From assembly GCA_041725875.1 (NCBI GenBank), contig JBGRQB010000012.1, positions 1 through 46,989 on the forward strand: a stretch of 46,989 nt of DNA, given 5' to 3'. The position numbers and the translations under genes were made by a program. Within the stretch, counting starts at the first letter, position 1, and each line of letters opens with the position of its first letter. The notes beneath the pieces are model-generated. The model saw only the letters and a list, made by a program, of their open reading frames with translations, was not told the origin of the DNA and did not search any database. Shown piece after piece: positions 1 to 8,528 of the stretch. Origin of the DNA: JBGRQB01 sp041725875. Lineage in GTDB: Bacteria > Bacteroidota > Ignavibacteria > Ignavibacteriales > Melioribacteraceae.

Positions 1-29
1 AAATCTATACCTTCAAAGGTTATAAACAT
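1..29 (-). CDS. tmk: Thymidylate kinase, N-terminal fragment (runs off left edge)
   Basis: Only the first nine codons and part of the tenth are inside the window. They read MFITFEGID, which is the start of the P-loop strand of dTMP kinases (usual form MFITFEGIDGxGKSTQ). An AGGA ribosome binding site lies four bases before the ATG, inside the end of the upstream ybbR-like gene, whose stop codon is only four bases away. The enzyme phosphorylates dTMP to dTDP in DNA precursor synthesis. The assignment rests on a very short match plus the good start context, so it should be confirmed with sequence beyond the edge. Confidence 0.7.
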
Positions 30-33
30 TTTC

Positions 34-945
34 CTAGTATCTCTTAATTATATATTCTAAACGGTTAGGAATTGATCTGATAAATATTGTGTGGTTTGGA
101 ATATTTATTCGGGGTTCCAGACTACCAGTTGTATCAATCAATGCTTGACGAAAATTAACATAAGCTGAAAGTTCTTCTTCAGACAAAGCGCCCAAAATTT
201 TGATTCCGCCGCGTAAAACCACATCCACTCTTCCCGGAAAAAGCTGTAATTCTCTGCTTTTGGGAACTCCCTGTGTTTCAACCGGAATGCTTCTGAAAAC
301 TTTGTCAACAATCTGCTGAGCTTCAAAATTTATATTTAATTCATTTTTATCAAATTGAACTTTGTCAATTTTCTTCAGTGTTATTTTTTCATTTATAATT
401 CCGTCAATATCTTCAAACTCTTTCAGGTTTGTTTCAACTTTGGAAATTTTTTCAATAATGCTTTTCGGACCGGTAACAAGAACCGAGTCAGGTGTAATTT
501 CAATTTCAGATGTTAAACCAGAACCTTCTTTGTAGTTTATCAAAAGGTTTGGATCAACCGGAACCAGTTTTGATGAAATCTGATCTAGCTTAAATTTGAG
601 ATTTGCCGGTGAAAATTCATCAATTTGTAAGTTGGAAGAGAGCCAAGTGTTATAATCCAGCATATTTTTAAGAGCAATCTGCTGTTCTTCACTTGTTGCA
701 TCAAGAGGGATATTAAATGTTCTGTCCGGACCCAAAGTAATGGCAAAAAGATCCATTCCTTTTCCTCTCAGACTTATTTCAATTTCATCAGATGTAACAG
801 ATGCAATATCATAACCTTCCGGAAGATCAACAAATCTTATCTTTGCTTTAATTTTGTAAAAATACTCCTCAGAAAGAGATACAAATCCCCACAAAATTGT
901 AGCAAAGAGTGCTATTAATATTATTGTAATTCCTTTTCTCTTCAT
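34..945 (-). CDS. YbbR-like domain protein, membrane-anchored
   Basis: The product is about 303 residues. It has one N-terminal membrane anchor (about residues 5-23, rich in I, L and A) followed by extracytoplasmic YbbR-type beta domains; the SVLVTGP segment is typical of the repeat. YbbR/CdaR proteins are known in other bacteria as partners of the diadenylate cyclase CdaA, but no cdaA is in view, so a cyclic-di-AMP role is only possible. A longer reading from a GTG at 969 would start inside the terminator hairpin of the upstream BMC gene, so the ATG at 945 is preferred. The gene runs straight into tmk. Confidence 0.75.
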   Translation of the reverse strand: MKRKGITIILIALFATILWGFVSLSEEYFYKIKAKIRFVDLPEGYDIASVTSDEIEISLRGKGMDLFAITLGPDRTFNIPLDATSEEQQIALKNMLDYNTWLSSNLQIDEFSPANLKFKLDQISSKLVPVDPNLLINYKEGSGLTSEIEITPDSVLVTGPKSIIEKISKVETNLKEFEDIDGIINEKITLKKIDKVQFDKNELNINFEAQQIVDKVFRSIPVETQGVPKSRELQLFPGRVDVVLRGGIKILGALSEEELSAYVNFRQALIDTTGSLEPRINIPNHTIFIRSIPNRLEYIIKRY

Positions 946-956
946 CTTCCGAATAT

Positions 957-983
957 AAAAAAACTCCACGAAATTGTGGAGTT
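957..983 (-). terminator. Intrinsic terminator of the BMC shell operon
   Basis: The arms AACTCCAC (962-969) and GTGGAGTT (976-983) enclose a six-base loop. Read on the minus strand the hairpin is followed by seven T residues (961-955 region). It lies just downstream of the second BMC gene and just upstream of the ybbR-like start, so it separates the shell genes from ybbR/tmk or attenuates read-through. Confidence 0.75.
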
Positions 984-1008
984 ATATTTATCAAATATTT
1001 AAAAGATT

Positions 1009-1878
1009 CTAAAGCATTTTGAAATAACTAAGCAAAATCTGCTTATTCGCTTTGGAAATTTCTCTTCCCTTGATCGGGAAATTTTCTACACTTCTGGCAA
1101 GCTTTCTCAATTCCGGCACAGAAAGATTTTCAAGTTCTTCCATTGGCGGAATATTTGCACCATCAATAATTACAGTTTCTTCTTCCTCTTCCATTCCAAA
1201 AAGATTTTCCTCTTCAGGAAATTCTTCTTTTTCTTCAATCGGAACATCTATTACAGCTTCGGAAGGAGTTTCAGCCTCTGGTTCGGCTTCTTCCTCTTTT
1301 TCAGCAAAATTTTCAAACAGATTTTTATCATCAGCTGCAAAATCTGCTTCGCTAACAACTTCCGGTTCAGGCTCTTCAACAACTTCCTCAACTATTTCTT
1401 CGGGAGCTGTTACAGTTTCCTGTTCCTCTTCTGCTGCAATTTCACTGCTTTCTTCTTCTGCAGTTTCACTGCTTTCTTCTTCTGCAGTTTCACTGCTTTC
1501 TTCTTCTGCAGTTTCTTCAACCTTTGGTTCTTCTTCAACTGTTTCAACAACAGGTTCTTCAATTTTTTCTTCAAAATTGTCTTCGCCCGGTTTAACAGCT
1601 ATTTTCTCTGTGTTGGTAATCAGATATTCGATTTGGTCATCGGGACTGGGAATAAGGTGTACAGAAATTAACTGACCAATACTTTCAGCCGCAACAGCAC
1701 CTGCATCAAGTGCAGCTCTGACAGCAGAAGTATCGCCTGTAATTTTAATTGTAACCAGTGCAGCCGTGCTCTTCTCTTTACTCACAATCGTAATATCGGC
1801 TGCTTTTGCCATAGCATCAGCAGCTTCAATTGCACCAATTAAACCTTTTGTCTCAAGTAATCCTAAAGCCTGGTTCAT
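1009..1878 (-). CDS. BMC-domain shell protein with long acidic tail and C-terminal Rho_N/SAP-like segment
   Basis: Residues 1-87 form a BMC (pfam00936) domain of the hexamer-forming PduA/EutM/CcmK type: it opens with ALGLLETKGLIGAIEAADAM and contains the expected VTIKITGDTSAV and GQLISVHLIP segments. About residues 95-240 are a low-complexity linker very rich in Glu, with three exact copies of SSETAEEE-like units. The last 45 residues (LENLSVPELRKLAR, then FPIKGREISKANKQ) resemble the small helical Rho_N/SAP-like end seen on some extended BMC-H proteins. The gene starts ten bases after the smaller BMC gene, so the two are co-transcribed. The tail could recruit cargo or position compartments; that is inference. 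No compartment enzymes are in the window. Confidence 0.9.
   Translation of the reverse strand: MNQALGLLETKGLIGAIEAADAMAKAADITIVSKEKSTAALVTIKITGDTSAVRAALDAGAVAAESIGQLISVHLIPSPDDQIEYLITNTEKIAVKPGEDNFEEKIEEPVVETVEEEPKVEETAEEESSETAEEESSETAEEESSEIAAEEEQETVTAPEEIVEEVVEEPEPEVVSEADFAADDKNLFENFAEKEEEAEPEAETPSEAVIDVPIEEKEEFPEEENLFGMEEEEETVIIDGANIPPMEELENLSVPELRKLARSVENFPIKGREISKANKQILLSYFKML
1440..1511 (-). repeat. Three perfect 24-bp tandem repeats in the BMC tail
   Basis: The 24-bp units 1440-1463, 1464-1487 and 1488-1511 are identical on reading. Each encodes eight residues (SSETAEEE in one register), so gain or loss of a unit keeps the reading frame. Exact identity suggests recent duplication or slippage, and the acidic tail could differ in length between strains. 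Confidence 0.9.
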
Positions 1879-1888
1879 AAATTACTTT

Positions 1889-2167
1889 TTATGAGCGTTT
1901 TGGGAGAATAAGTTCTACATCTGTGTGTGGGCGAGGAATTACGTGAACAGAAACTAATTCACCAACTCTCTGAGCAGCAGCAGCACCAGCGTCTGTAGCA
2001 GCTTTAACAGCACCAACATCACCTCTAACCATAACAGTTACAAAACCGCCACCGATAGTTTCTTTACCAATTAATTCAACTTTTGCTGCTTTAACCATTG
2101 CATCTGCAGCTTCAACAGCACCAACTAAACCTTTAGTTTCAATCATTCCAAGTGCATCTAGTGTCAT
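1889..2167 (-). CDS. BMC-H hexameric microcompartment shell protein
   Basis: This is a 92-residue single-domain BMC protein, the standard length for PduA/EutM/CcmK hexamers that tile the flat faces of bacterial microcompartments. Visible family features are ALGMIETKGLVGAVEAADAM at the N-terminus, the GGGFVTVMVRGDVGAVKAA strand-helix unit and GELVSVHVIPRPH near the C-terminus. The RBS GGGAG stands nine bases before the ATG. Codon choice is strongly biased to GCT, GGT and GTT, as expected for an abundant protein. It is the first gene of a two-gene shell unit. I cannot tell which compartment type it belongs to, because no signature enzymes are nearby. Confidence 0.95.
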   Translation of the reverse strand: MTLDALGMIETKGLVGAVEAADAMVKAAKVELIGKETIGGGFVTVMVRGDVGAVKAATDAGAAAAQRVGELVSVHVIPRPHTDVELILPKRS

Positions 2168-2238
2168 AAAATTGCTCCCAATTTTGATTTCTATATTAAA
2201 TTATAAATTATTATTTACAAATAAAATTAAACCACCTA

Positions 2239-2267
2239 AGTATATTAATAAATTCAGACGGTTACAA
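2239..2267 (-). promoter_or_regulatory. Candidate sigma-70-type promoter of the BMC operon
   Basis: On the minus strand TTGTAA (2267-2262) is separated by exactly 17 bases from TATACT (2244-2239). It would start transcription about 60 bases before the BMC-H ATG and explains why a 140-base gap separates ruvX from the shell genes. The region is AT-rich, so chance matches are possible. Confidence 0.4.
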
Positions 2268-2307
2268 CAAAAATTTTCTCTCAAATCTAATTTCTATTTT
2301 GTCAAAA

Positions 2308-2727
2308 TTACGTTGTTTCTCCAAGATATTCTTCCAAAATTACAGCAGCAGCGTTCCTGTCAATAAGTCCTTTATTTCTCCTTTTTTTCTTGGATGTAAC
2401 TGAGCTTATTATCCTTTCCTGAGCTATTGAAGAAGTGTATCTTTCGTCGCGCAAAATAATATTTTGATTAATTTTATTTTTCAGTTCTTCCAAAAATTCT
2501 TCTACCATCAGCGTGCTCGATGATTTATCGCCGCTGGATAAAAGCGGATATCCTAAAAGCACTTCTTTTATCTGATATTCTGTAAAAAGCGCCAGAAAAT
2601 TTTCCCAAAATTTATCATTGTTGTCAATGGTTACAAGCGGAATGGCAAACATATTAAGAGGATCTGAAATTGCAATTCCAACTCTTTTTTTTCCGTAATC
2701 TATACTTAAAATTCGTTCTTCGTTCAT
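2308..2727 (-). CDS. ruvX: RuvX/YqgF family putative pre-16S rRNA nuclease (Holliday junction resolvase-like)
   Basis: The product has 139 residues, the usual size. Family motifs are the N-terminal SIDYGKKRVGIAISDP with the first catalytic Asp, the central DERYTS and the C-terminal DRNAAAVILEEYL with the last acidic residue. YqgF proteins have an RNase H-like fold and are linked to 16S rRNA 5' end maturation. The start codon lies one base after the stop of the rel gene, so translation is probably coupled. Confidence 0.93.
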   Translation of the reverse strand: MNEERILSIDYGKKRVGIAISDPLNMFAIPLVTIDNNDKFWENFLALFTEYQIKEVLLGYPLLSSGDKSSSTLMVEEFLEELKNKINQNIILRDERYTSSIAQERIISSVTSKKKRRNKGLIDRNAAAVILEEYLGETT

Positions 2728-2728
2728 A

Positions 2729-4915
2729 TTAATTTGGATTGTAAAATCTTTCTACCTGATAAATTCCTTTTATCTTTTTCAGTTTTTCCATCAAACGGTT
2801 CAAATGCTCCAGGTTTTCAATATAAACAGTGAACATTCCCGAAAATGTAGAACCTTGCGAATTTATATTGGCAGCTTTGATATTTGTGTTGTTATAAGTT
2901 GTAATAATGTTTGAAAGACTTTGCAGTAATCCAGGGCGATCTTCCCCTTTTATTGAAATTCCTCCGATAAACAATCCGCTTTTGGCTTTTGGCCAGGCAA
3001 CCGGAATTAATCTTTCAGCAATTTTATCAGCTAAGTTCTGTAGATTTTTACAATCTTTTCTGTGAATTTTTATTCCCTCTCCAATGGTTATATAACCAAT
3101 AACCGGGTCACCGGGAATAGGATTACAGCATTTGGCAAAACTTGTTGCAAAACCCACATGTTCTCCATCTACTAAAATACCACCAACATCGTGTCGGGCT
3201 TTTTCAGCAAAACTATCAAACTTAACTTCAATTTCATTTTCTGGCTGAGCTGTTTCAGTTTTTTCAGGCAGATCAGGATTTAGTAAATCATCTAAATCAA
3301 TCTTCTCTTCATATATTGCTTTGAAAAATTGTCTGCTGTTATCAAACCTTAGTTTTCTGGCAAGCTTGAGTGTTTCATCAGGAGAAAAAGAGAGTTTCAG
3401 TTTTTTAATTTTCTTTTCCCAGGTCACTCTTCCTGCATCAACAAACTGATCTTCTTCCTTATTGATATATTTTCTTATGTCAGCTTTTGCTTTATGAGTT
3501 TGTACAAACTGCAGCCAGTTTTTATTAGGATGCTGATTTTTGGACGTAATAATATCAACCTGATCGCCACTTTGCAGTTTTGTATCAAGAGGAACTATTT
3601 TTCCGTTTACTTTTGCGCCAATACAATTGTGCCCGACCTTACTATGAACCTGATAAGCAAAATCAACAGGAGTAGAACTTGTAGGTAATCTTTTCAAATC
3701 TCCCTGCGGAGTGAAGACGTAAATTTCATCCTGATAAAGATTGAGTTTAAAGCTTGCCATAAATTCTTTGGCAGCTTCGTCGCGAGTTGCGTTTTCAAAA
3801 ATATCACGAATCCAGTTTACCCATTCCTCAAGTTCACTGTCGGCAGATGATTTACTTTCTTTGTATTTCCAATGCGCAGCAACACCTTTTTCAGCAATTT
3901 CGTGCATCATTCTGGTTCTGATTTGAACTTCAACAAGTTTTCCTTCAGGACCAATAACCGTATTATGTATCGACTGATAATTATTTTTCTTTGGAATTGA
4001 AATATAATCTTTGAATCTGTCGGGAATAGGTTTGTAATGCTGATTAATAATTCCCAAAACATAGTAACACTCGTTCGGATCGTTGCTTTCAAGAATTATT
4101 CGCACGGCAAGCAAATCAAAAATCTGATCAAAACCGGAGTTTTGTTTCATCATTTTTCGATAGATACTGTAAATATGTTTTGCTCTGCCTCCTATTTCAA
4201 AACGGAGATTGTGTTCAACCAGCTTGTCTTCAATAGGTTTTATAAAACGTGATATAAATCCTTCACGTTCTTTTCTTTTATTTTTGATCTTTTTGGCAAG
4301 ATCGTTATAAGCTTCTTTATTGAGATACTTGAAAGAGAGATCTTCAAGCTCCCATTTTAATTGTCCTAACCCAAAGCGATGTGCAAACGGAGCGTAAATT
4401 TCTATTGTTTCGCGGGCAATTCGAACCTGCTTATCGGGACGAACAAACTCGAGTGTACGCATATTGTGAAGCCTGTCGGCAAACTTTACAAGAATTACTC
4501 TGACATCACTTACCATTGAAAGAATAAGTTTCCTGTAGTTTTCGGCCTGACTAAATTGCTGACCGATAAACATTCCGCTTATCTTTGTAACACCATCAAC
4601 AATATTTGCAATTTCCTTACTGAATTCACTTTCCAGAAATTCCAGACTTATTTCCGTATCCTCTACAACATCGTGCAAAAGTGCAGCAACAACAGATGTT
4701 TCATCAAGCGGAATTTCGCGGGCAATTACTAATGCAACTGCATAAGGATGATTAAAGTAAGGTTCGCCTGAAGCTCTAAAATCATTTTTATGAGCTTCGT
4801 AACTTAATTGAAACGCTTTTGAAATCAGTTCTTCATTAACCGACGGAAGATTATTTTTACACTCGGTAATCAGATCTTCCAACATTTTCTTATATTTTAC
4901 GCTGTTAATTTCCAT
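2729..4915 (-). CDS. Bifunctional (p)ppGpp synthetase/hydrolase (RelA/SpoT family)
   Basis: The 728-residue length is full for a long Rel protein. In order: an HD hydrolase domain (LLHDVVEDTE near residue 85), the synthetase domain (GRAKHIYSIYRKM, then PIPDRFKDYIS, EVQIRT and GVAAHWKYK), a TGS domain (IYVFTPQGDLKRLP), a conserved Cys region (FAKCCNPIPGDPVIGY) and a C-terminal ACT domain (GEDRPGLLQSLS). The RFKD motif together with an intact HD motif is the signature of bifunctional Rel/SpoT enzymes rather than synthetase-only RelA. It makes and degrades the stringent-response alarmone. A TATAAT-like box lies in the short gap upstream, so it may have its own promoter as well as read-through from upp. 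Confidence 0.96.
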   Translation of the reverse strand: MEINSVKYKKMLEDLITECKNNLPSVNEELISKAFQLSYEAHKNDFRASGEPYFNHPYAVALVIAREIPLDETSVVAALLHDVVEDTEISLEFLESEFSKEIANIVDGVTKISGMFIGQQFSQAENYRKLILSMVSDVRVILVKFADRLHNMRTLEFVRPDKQVRIARETIEIYAPFAHRFGLGQLKWELEDLSFKYLNKEAYNDLAKKIKNKRKEREGFISRFIKPIEDKLVEHNLRFEIGGRAKHIYSIYRKMMKQNSGFDQIFDLLAVRIILESNDPNECYYVLGIINQHYKPIPDRFKDYISIPKKNNYQSIHNTVIGPEGKLVEVQIRTRMMHEIAEKGVAAHWKYKESKSSADSELEEWVNWIRDIFENATRDEAAKEFMASFKLNLYQDEIYVFTPQGDLKRLPTSSTPVDFAYQVHSKVGHNCIGAKVNGKIVPLDTKLQSGDQVDIITSKNQHPNKNWLQFVQTHKAKADIRKYINKEEDQFVDAGRVTWEKKIKKLKLSFSPDETLKLARKLRFDNSRQFFKAIYEEKIDLDDLLNPDLPEKTETAQPENEIEVKFDSFAEKARHDVGGILVDGEHVGFATSFAKCCNPIPGDPVIGYITIGEGIKIHRKDCKNLQNLADKIAERLIPVAWPKAKSGLFIGGISIKGEDRPGLLQSLSNIITTYNNTNIKAANINSQGSTFSGMFTVYIENLEHLNRLMEKLKKIKGIYQVERFYNPN

Positions 4916-4989
4916 ACTACTATTTTCGCATATTTCTCAGAATAGTATTATATATACATACTTCGAATTAAATTCAATCTTTTTTTGTT

Positions 4990-5616
4990 TTAGAAAGTAC
5001 CGTAGTTTCTGTCACCCGCATCTCCCAATCCGGGAACGATGTAACCTTTTTCATTTAACTGTCTGTCAAGAGAAGCTGTAAAAACAGGCACATCAGGATG
5101 ATCATTTTTCATTTTTTCATATCCTTCGGGAGCGGCAATAATGCTTGCAAAAACAAGATCGTTTGCGCCTTTATCTTTAAGATATGTAAATGCAGCAGAT
5201 GCACTTCCGCCTGTGGCAAGCATCGGATCAACTACAATTGTTTTTGATTTATCAAGAGCTTTCGGAGCTTTGAAATAATAATCAACAGGCTGTAATGTTT
5301 CTTCGTCGCGCTGCAGACCAATATGTCCTACTTTAGCATTTGGCAACATTTTAAGGAATGGTTCAACCATGCTCAGACCGGCTCTTAAAATGGGAACTAT
5401 TACAATTTGTTTGTTAAGTTCGTAACCATCTGTTGTTTCGAGTGGTGTTTCAACTTCTGTCTGTTTTAATTCAAAAGTTTTTGCAATTTCAATTGAAAGT
5501 GCAAACGCAATTCTTGCAAGAGCTGTTCTGAAACCTTCTTCGGTTGTTAATTTATCTCTTAAAATTGTAATGTCGCGTTTTACAATCGGATTATCCAATA
5601 CTGTTAATTCGTTCAT
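4990..5616 (-). CDS. upp: Uracil phosphoribosyltransferase
   Basis: The 208-residue protein converts uracil and PRPP to UMP in pyrimidine salvage. The PRPP-binding loop is seen as VVDPMLATGGSA and the uracil-binding C-terminus as YIVPGLGDAGDRNYGTF; IVPILRAGLSMVEP is also characteristic. The ATG follows the stop of the upstream oxidoreductase gene by one base (TGAAATG), indicating a shared transcript and probable translational coupling. Confidence 0.96.
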   Translation of the reverse strand: MNELTVLDNPIVKRDITILRDKLTTEEGFRTALARIAFALSIEIAKTFELKQTEVETPLETTDGYELNKQIVIVPILRAGLSMVEPFLKMLPNAKVGHIGLQRDEETLQPVDYYFKAPKALDKSKTIVVDPMLATGGSASAAFTYLKDKGANDLVFASIIAAPEGYEKMKNDHPDVPVFTASLDRQLNEKGYIVPGLGDAGDRNYGTF

Positions 5617-5617
5617 T

Positions 5618-6967
5618 TCACTCGCTCGTTTTTTTACCTAAAATATTTAATATATTCAAAAATGGAGATACTGCCGGAGTGTAGTTAAAATCTGTATCGG
5701 CAAGTGTATCAACCTTTATTTTGTTTTTAATCATCAAAGAAATAATATTTCCATAACCGGAAATTTCTCCTTTACCAAAAAAGGAAGCACCAAAAATATT
5801 TTTGGAATATCTGTCAAAAACTATTTTACCAAAAACACTTCCTGCATCAGGCATAACTTTTACTTTGTTGGGCATCACGGTTGATACTTCTTTGTAATTG
5901 TATCTCAGCTCATTTGCTTTTTCAGCTGTTAACCCGACTTCAACAAAGATATGATCAAACAATTTCAGAATAACATTATTTGTTACAGCTCTGAAATAGC
6001 TGTTTCCGCCGGCAGCATTTTCACCTGCTGTGTGTCCCTGCATTCTGGCAACTGTTGCCTGCGGCAGATAATCCGGCTTGTTTGTAACAAGATTTACAAT
6101 TTCGCAATTATCGCCGGCAGCATATATAAACTGATCTGCTGTACGAAGTTTTTTATCAACTTTTATTGCACCGGCAGCACCTGTTGCAAGTCCGCACTCA
6201 ACAGCAAGCTGCGTCTCCGGTTTTACTCCGGTACAAACAATAACCATATCTACATCGAATAATTTTTCCGAAGTTTTAATTCTTTCAATTTTATTGTTTT
6301 TTACAAAAAACTTTGGAAGAGTTTCGGAGCAGATAAACTCGACATTGTTTTGAGTTAAAAGTTTGAGCACAAGGTTTTGCACTTCCGGTTCGGTTCCGGC
6401 AAGAGGAAGCGGATTTTTATCAATTACCTTTACATCATATCCTTTTCTGGAAAGAGCTTCTGCAACTTCCAATCCGATATAGCCGGCACCAAAAACAGTA
6501 ATATTTTCAACTTCTTCAGAATCAATATAGTTTTTGATTTTTATGTAATCGCCTACTGACTTATAAGTAAATGAATTTTCAGAATCGGAAATTTCAGGAA
6601 TTTGATTTGCTTTTGATCCGGTTGCAAGGATAAGTGTATCGTAACTTGTTTCGAAAGTTTCGCTTTTCTTAAGGTTTGTAACGGAAATTGTTTTTGCTCT
6701 TCTGTTTATCGATTCCACTTTATGAAAAGTGAAAACATCAACACCTTTCTTCTGCTTAAAACTTTCTGCCGAAAAAAATACAATATTTTTGTAATCGGAA
6801 ATCTCCTCCGATAACAAATATGGCAGCTCACAAGTACCGGTAGAAATAAATTCTCCTGCTTCATACAAAACAACTTCAGCTTCGGGATTTACCCTTTTTG
6901 CTTTGGCTGCTGCTGCAGGTCCGGCCGCATTTCCGCCTATGATTACTATTTTTTTCGGTTTATACAT
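5618..6967 (-). CDS. FAD-dependent pyridine nucleotide-disulfide oxidoreductase, CoA-disulfide reductase/NADH oxidase-like
   Basis: The product has 449 residues. The N-terminal FAD motif is IVIIGGNAAGPAAA, followed by FISTGTCELPYLL, which places a single Cys (residue 46) where CoA-disulfide reductases and NADH oxidases/persulfide reductases carry their one redox Cys. The NAD(P)H-binding motif is VFGAGYIGLEVAEAL near residue 160, the second FAD motif is IYAAGDNCEI near residue 290, and a dimerisation domain follows. No rhodanese domain is fused. The exact substrate (CoA disulfide, oxygen, polysulfide) cannot be read from sequence. An AAAGGA RBS precedes the ATG; upp follows immediately. Confidence 0.85.
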   Translation of the reverse strand: MYKPKKIVIIGGNAAGPAAAAKAKRVNPEAEVVLYEAGEFISTGTCELPYLLSEEISDYKNIVFFSAESFKQKKGVDVFTFHKVESINRRAKTISVTNLKKSETFETSYDTLILATGSKANQIPEISDSENSFTYKSVGDYIKIKNYIDSEEVENITVFGAGYIGLEVAEALSRKGYDVKVIDKNPLPLAGTEPEVQNLVLKLLTQNNVEFICSETLPKFFVKNNKIERIKTSEKLFDVDMVIVCTGVKPETQLAVECGLATGAAGAIKVDKKLRTADQFIYAAGDNCEIVNLVTNKPDYLPQATVARMQGHTAGENAAGGNSYFRAVTNNVILKLFDHIFVEVGLTAEKANELRYNYKEVSTVMPNKVKVMPDAGSVFGKIVFDRYSKNIFGASFFGKGEISGYGNIISLMIKNKIKVDTLADTDFNYTPAVSPFLNILNILGKKTSE

Positions 6968-7026
6968 AAAAATCCTTTAATCCAACCAATAAATATAGTA
7001 GAATTAGCCTTAAATTACATCCGGGA

Positions 7027-7740
7027 TTAAACTTTTTCTATCAAATCTTTAATTACTACAGAAGCACAGGCACAGCCAAATGCAGGCGGCATATATGATA
7101 TGGTTCCGACATTCGATTTTTTATTTTCACTTTCCTGCAAAATTACAGCTTCTTTGTCAATTTCTTCAGGTGAAAACGCAACTTTTACACCTTTGTAAAC
7201 TCCTAATCGGTGAAGTCTTTTTCTCAACATTTTAGCAAGTTTGCAATTATATGATTTTTTAATATCTGTTACCTGAATTTGCGTAGGATCATATTTTCCT
7301 CCTGCGCCCATAGAAGAAACAATTTTGTGTCCGTTTTTCAGACTGTAATAAATCAGGAAAATTTTTGGAGAAAGTGTATCAATTGCATCTACAACATAAT
7401 CAAATTTATTTTCAAGAAGATTGATAATTTTATCATCCTTAAGAAATTCATTTATCACATTGAGTTTTACTTCGGGATTTATATCTCTCAATCTTTCAGC
7501 AACAACTTCAACTTTTGGTTTATCAATTGTACTGTGCAAAGCGGGTAATTGTCTGTTAATATTAGAAATATCAACAACATCGCCGTCAACAATTGTAAGT
7601 TCACCAACTCCTGCCCTGCAAATCATTTCAGCAGCACAACCGCCAACTCCGCCCAGACCAACAATTAAAACATGTTTATTTTTCAGCTTTTCTAATCTTT
7701 CACTTCCCATCAAAAGTTCGGTTCTGGTTAACCAGCTCAT
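7027..7740 (-). CDS. tcdA: ThiF/E1-like enzyme, tRNA threonylcarbamoyladenosine dehydratase (TcdA/CsdL) type
   Basis: About 237 residues. The nucleotide-binding motif VLIVGLGGVGGCAAEMI, the acidic segment TIVDGDVVDISNINRQ and the C-terminal PPAFGCACASVVIKDL are typical of the TcdA branch, which cyclises t6A37 in tRNAs to ct6A using ATP. Other ThiF-like activators (ThiF, MoeB, HesA) are possible, but the lack of paired zinc Cys motifs and of a carrier-protein gene favours TcdA. The ATG at 7740 is chosen over one at 7806 because AAAGGA sits six bases before it and the protein then begins in the usual way (MSWLTRTELLMG). It overlaps the end of the tatD-like gene by 41 bases. Confidence 0.82.
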   Translation of the reverse strand: MSWLTRTELLMGSERLEKLKNKHVLIVGLGGVGGCAAEMICRAGVGELTIVDGDVVDISNINRQLPALHSTIDKPKVEVVAERLRDINPEVKLNVINEFLKDDKIINLLENKFDYVVDAIDTLSPKIFLIYYSLKNGHKIVSSMGAGGKYDPTQIQVTDIKKSYNCKLAKMLRKRLHRLGVYKGVKVAFSPEEIDKEAVILQESENKKSNVGTISYMPPAFGCACASVVIKDLIEKV

Positions 7741-8398
7741 AATAATCCTTTCCAAAACATCTTGTAAAATTTTCTCTGATTTTTTGCTGTAATTCTTTTG
7801 TTTCAATATTCAGCAATTCAGCAGCTTTATTATAAATCTCTTCAATTTTATTTTCCGATTCATCTGTCTCAAGAAAAATATTCTGCAACGGAATCTCTTT
7901 TATAATATTTGAAGCATTTGAATTATTTTTTAACAAAGCAGCTCCAAATGAAATAAAACATTTATGTTTTATCAACTCTTTGGCAATTTGCAGATTGTTG
8001 TTAAATCCGTGAATTATCCAGTTTGTTTGATTGCTCCTCTTCTTTCTGATTGAAACAATTTCATTAAAGGCTTTTACACAATGGATAATTACAGGAAGCT
8101 GAAATTTTTCAGCGATTTCAAGTTGTTGTTCAAATATTTTTTTTTGCTCGGGAAGTGAACTTTTTGTAAGAAGATCGAGACCAATTTCTCCAATTGCACA
8201 AATTTCCCCTGATTCTGCTAATTGAAAAAGTTTTTCAAGTTCACTCTGCAAATTTATTTCTGAAATATGCCAGGGATGAATTCCTGCACTGATTAATTTT
8301 TCTTTAGGAAGAGAAAAATTTATTTCCTGCAAAAAAAGATTAACAATTGATAAATCGGAATCATTATTGTGCGTGTGTATATCTATAAAAATATTCAT
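7700..8398 (-). CDS. TatD family metal-dependent hydrolase
   Basis: The metal ligands expected for TatD DNases are all visible in order: HTH in IDIHTHNND, the Glu of AIGEIGLD, a His in VIIHCVKAF, a His in WIIHGFNNN and the Asp of LETDES. At about 232 residues it is slightly short for the family and the loops are divergent. TatD proteins are 3'-5' exonucleases and deoxyribonucleases linked to DNA repair. The start at 8398 (MNIFIDIHTH) matches the family better than the upstream ATG at 8431, but neither has a clear RBS. It is the first gene of the run that leads to tcdA. Confidence 0.85.
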   Translation of the reverse strand: MNIFIDIHTHNNDSDLSIVNLFLQEINFSLPKEKLISAGIHPWHISEINLQSELEKLFQLAESGEICAIGEIGLDLLTKSSLPEQKKIFEQQLEIAEKFQLPVIIHCVKAFNEIVSIRKKRSNQTNWIIHGFNNNLQIAKELIKHKCFISFGAALLKNNSNASNIIKEIPLQNIFLETDESENKIEEIYNKAAELLNIETKELQQKIRENFTRCFGKDYYELVNQNRTFDGK

Positions 8399-8489
8399 AA
8401 TTTCTGAAATTGTTAAAGTGTAATAACGCACTAAATTTAAAATTTATTACCCGGAAAACAAATTGTTTCTCAACTTCTTGAGTTTGCAC

Positions 8490-8520
8490 CAAATAAGAAA
8501 ACACAGGTATAAAACCTGTG
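8490..8520 (-). terminator. Intrinsic terminator after the PQQ-propeller gene
   Basis: CACAGGT (8502-8508) and ACCTGTG (8514-8520) pair around a five-base loop. Read on the minus strand the stem is followed by TTTTCTTATTT. It ends the unit containing the beta-propeller gene and isolates it from tatD. Confidence 0.75.
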
Positions 8521-8528
8521 CTTATTTT

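Noticed and set aside
1052..1675. A 207-codon plus-strand frame very rich in Ser
   Set aside because: It is the antisense shadow of the Glu-rich BMC tail: GAA/GAG codons read backwards give TTC/TCT (Phe/Ser). It has no RBS or family match.
7421..7792. A 123-codon plus-strand frame opposite the tcdA-like gene
   Set aside because: It is a mirror of a well-supported gene with no RBS and no recognisable motif.
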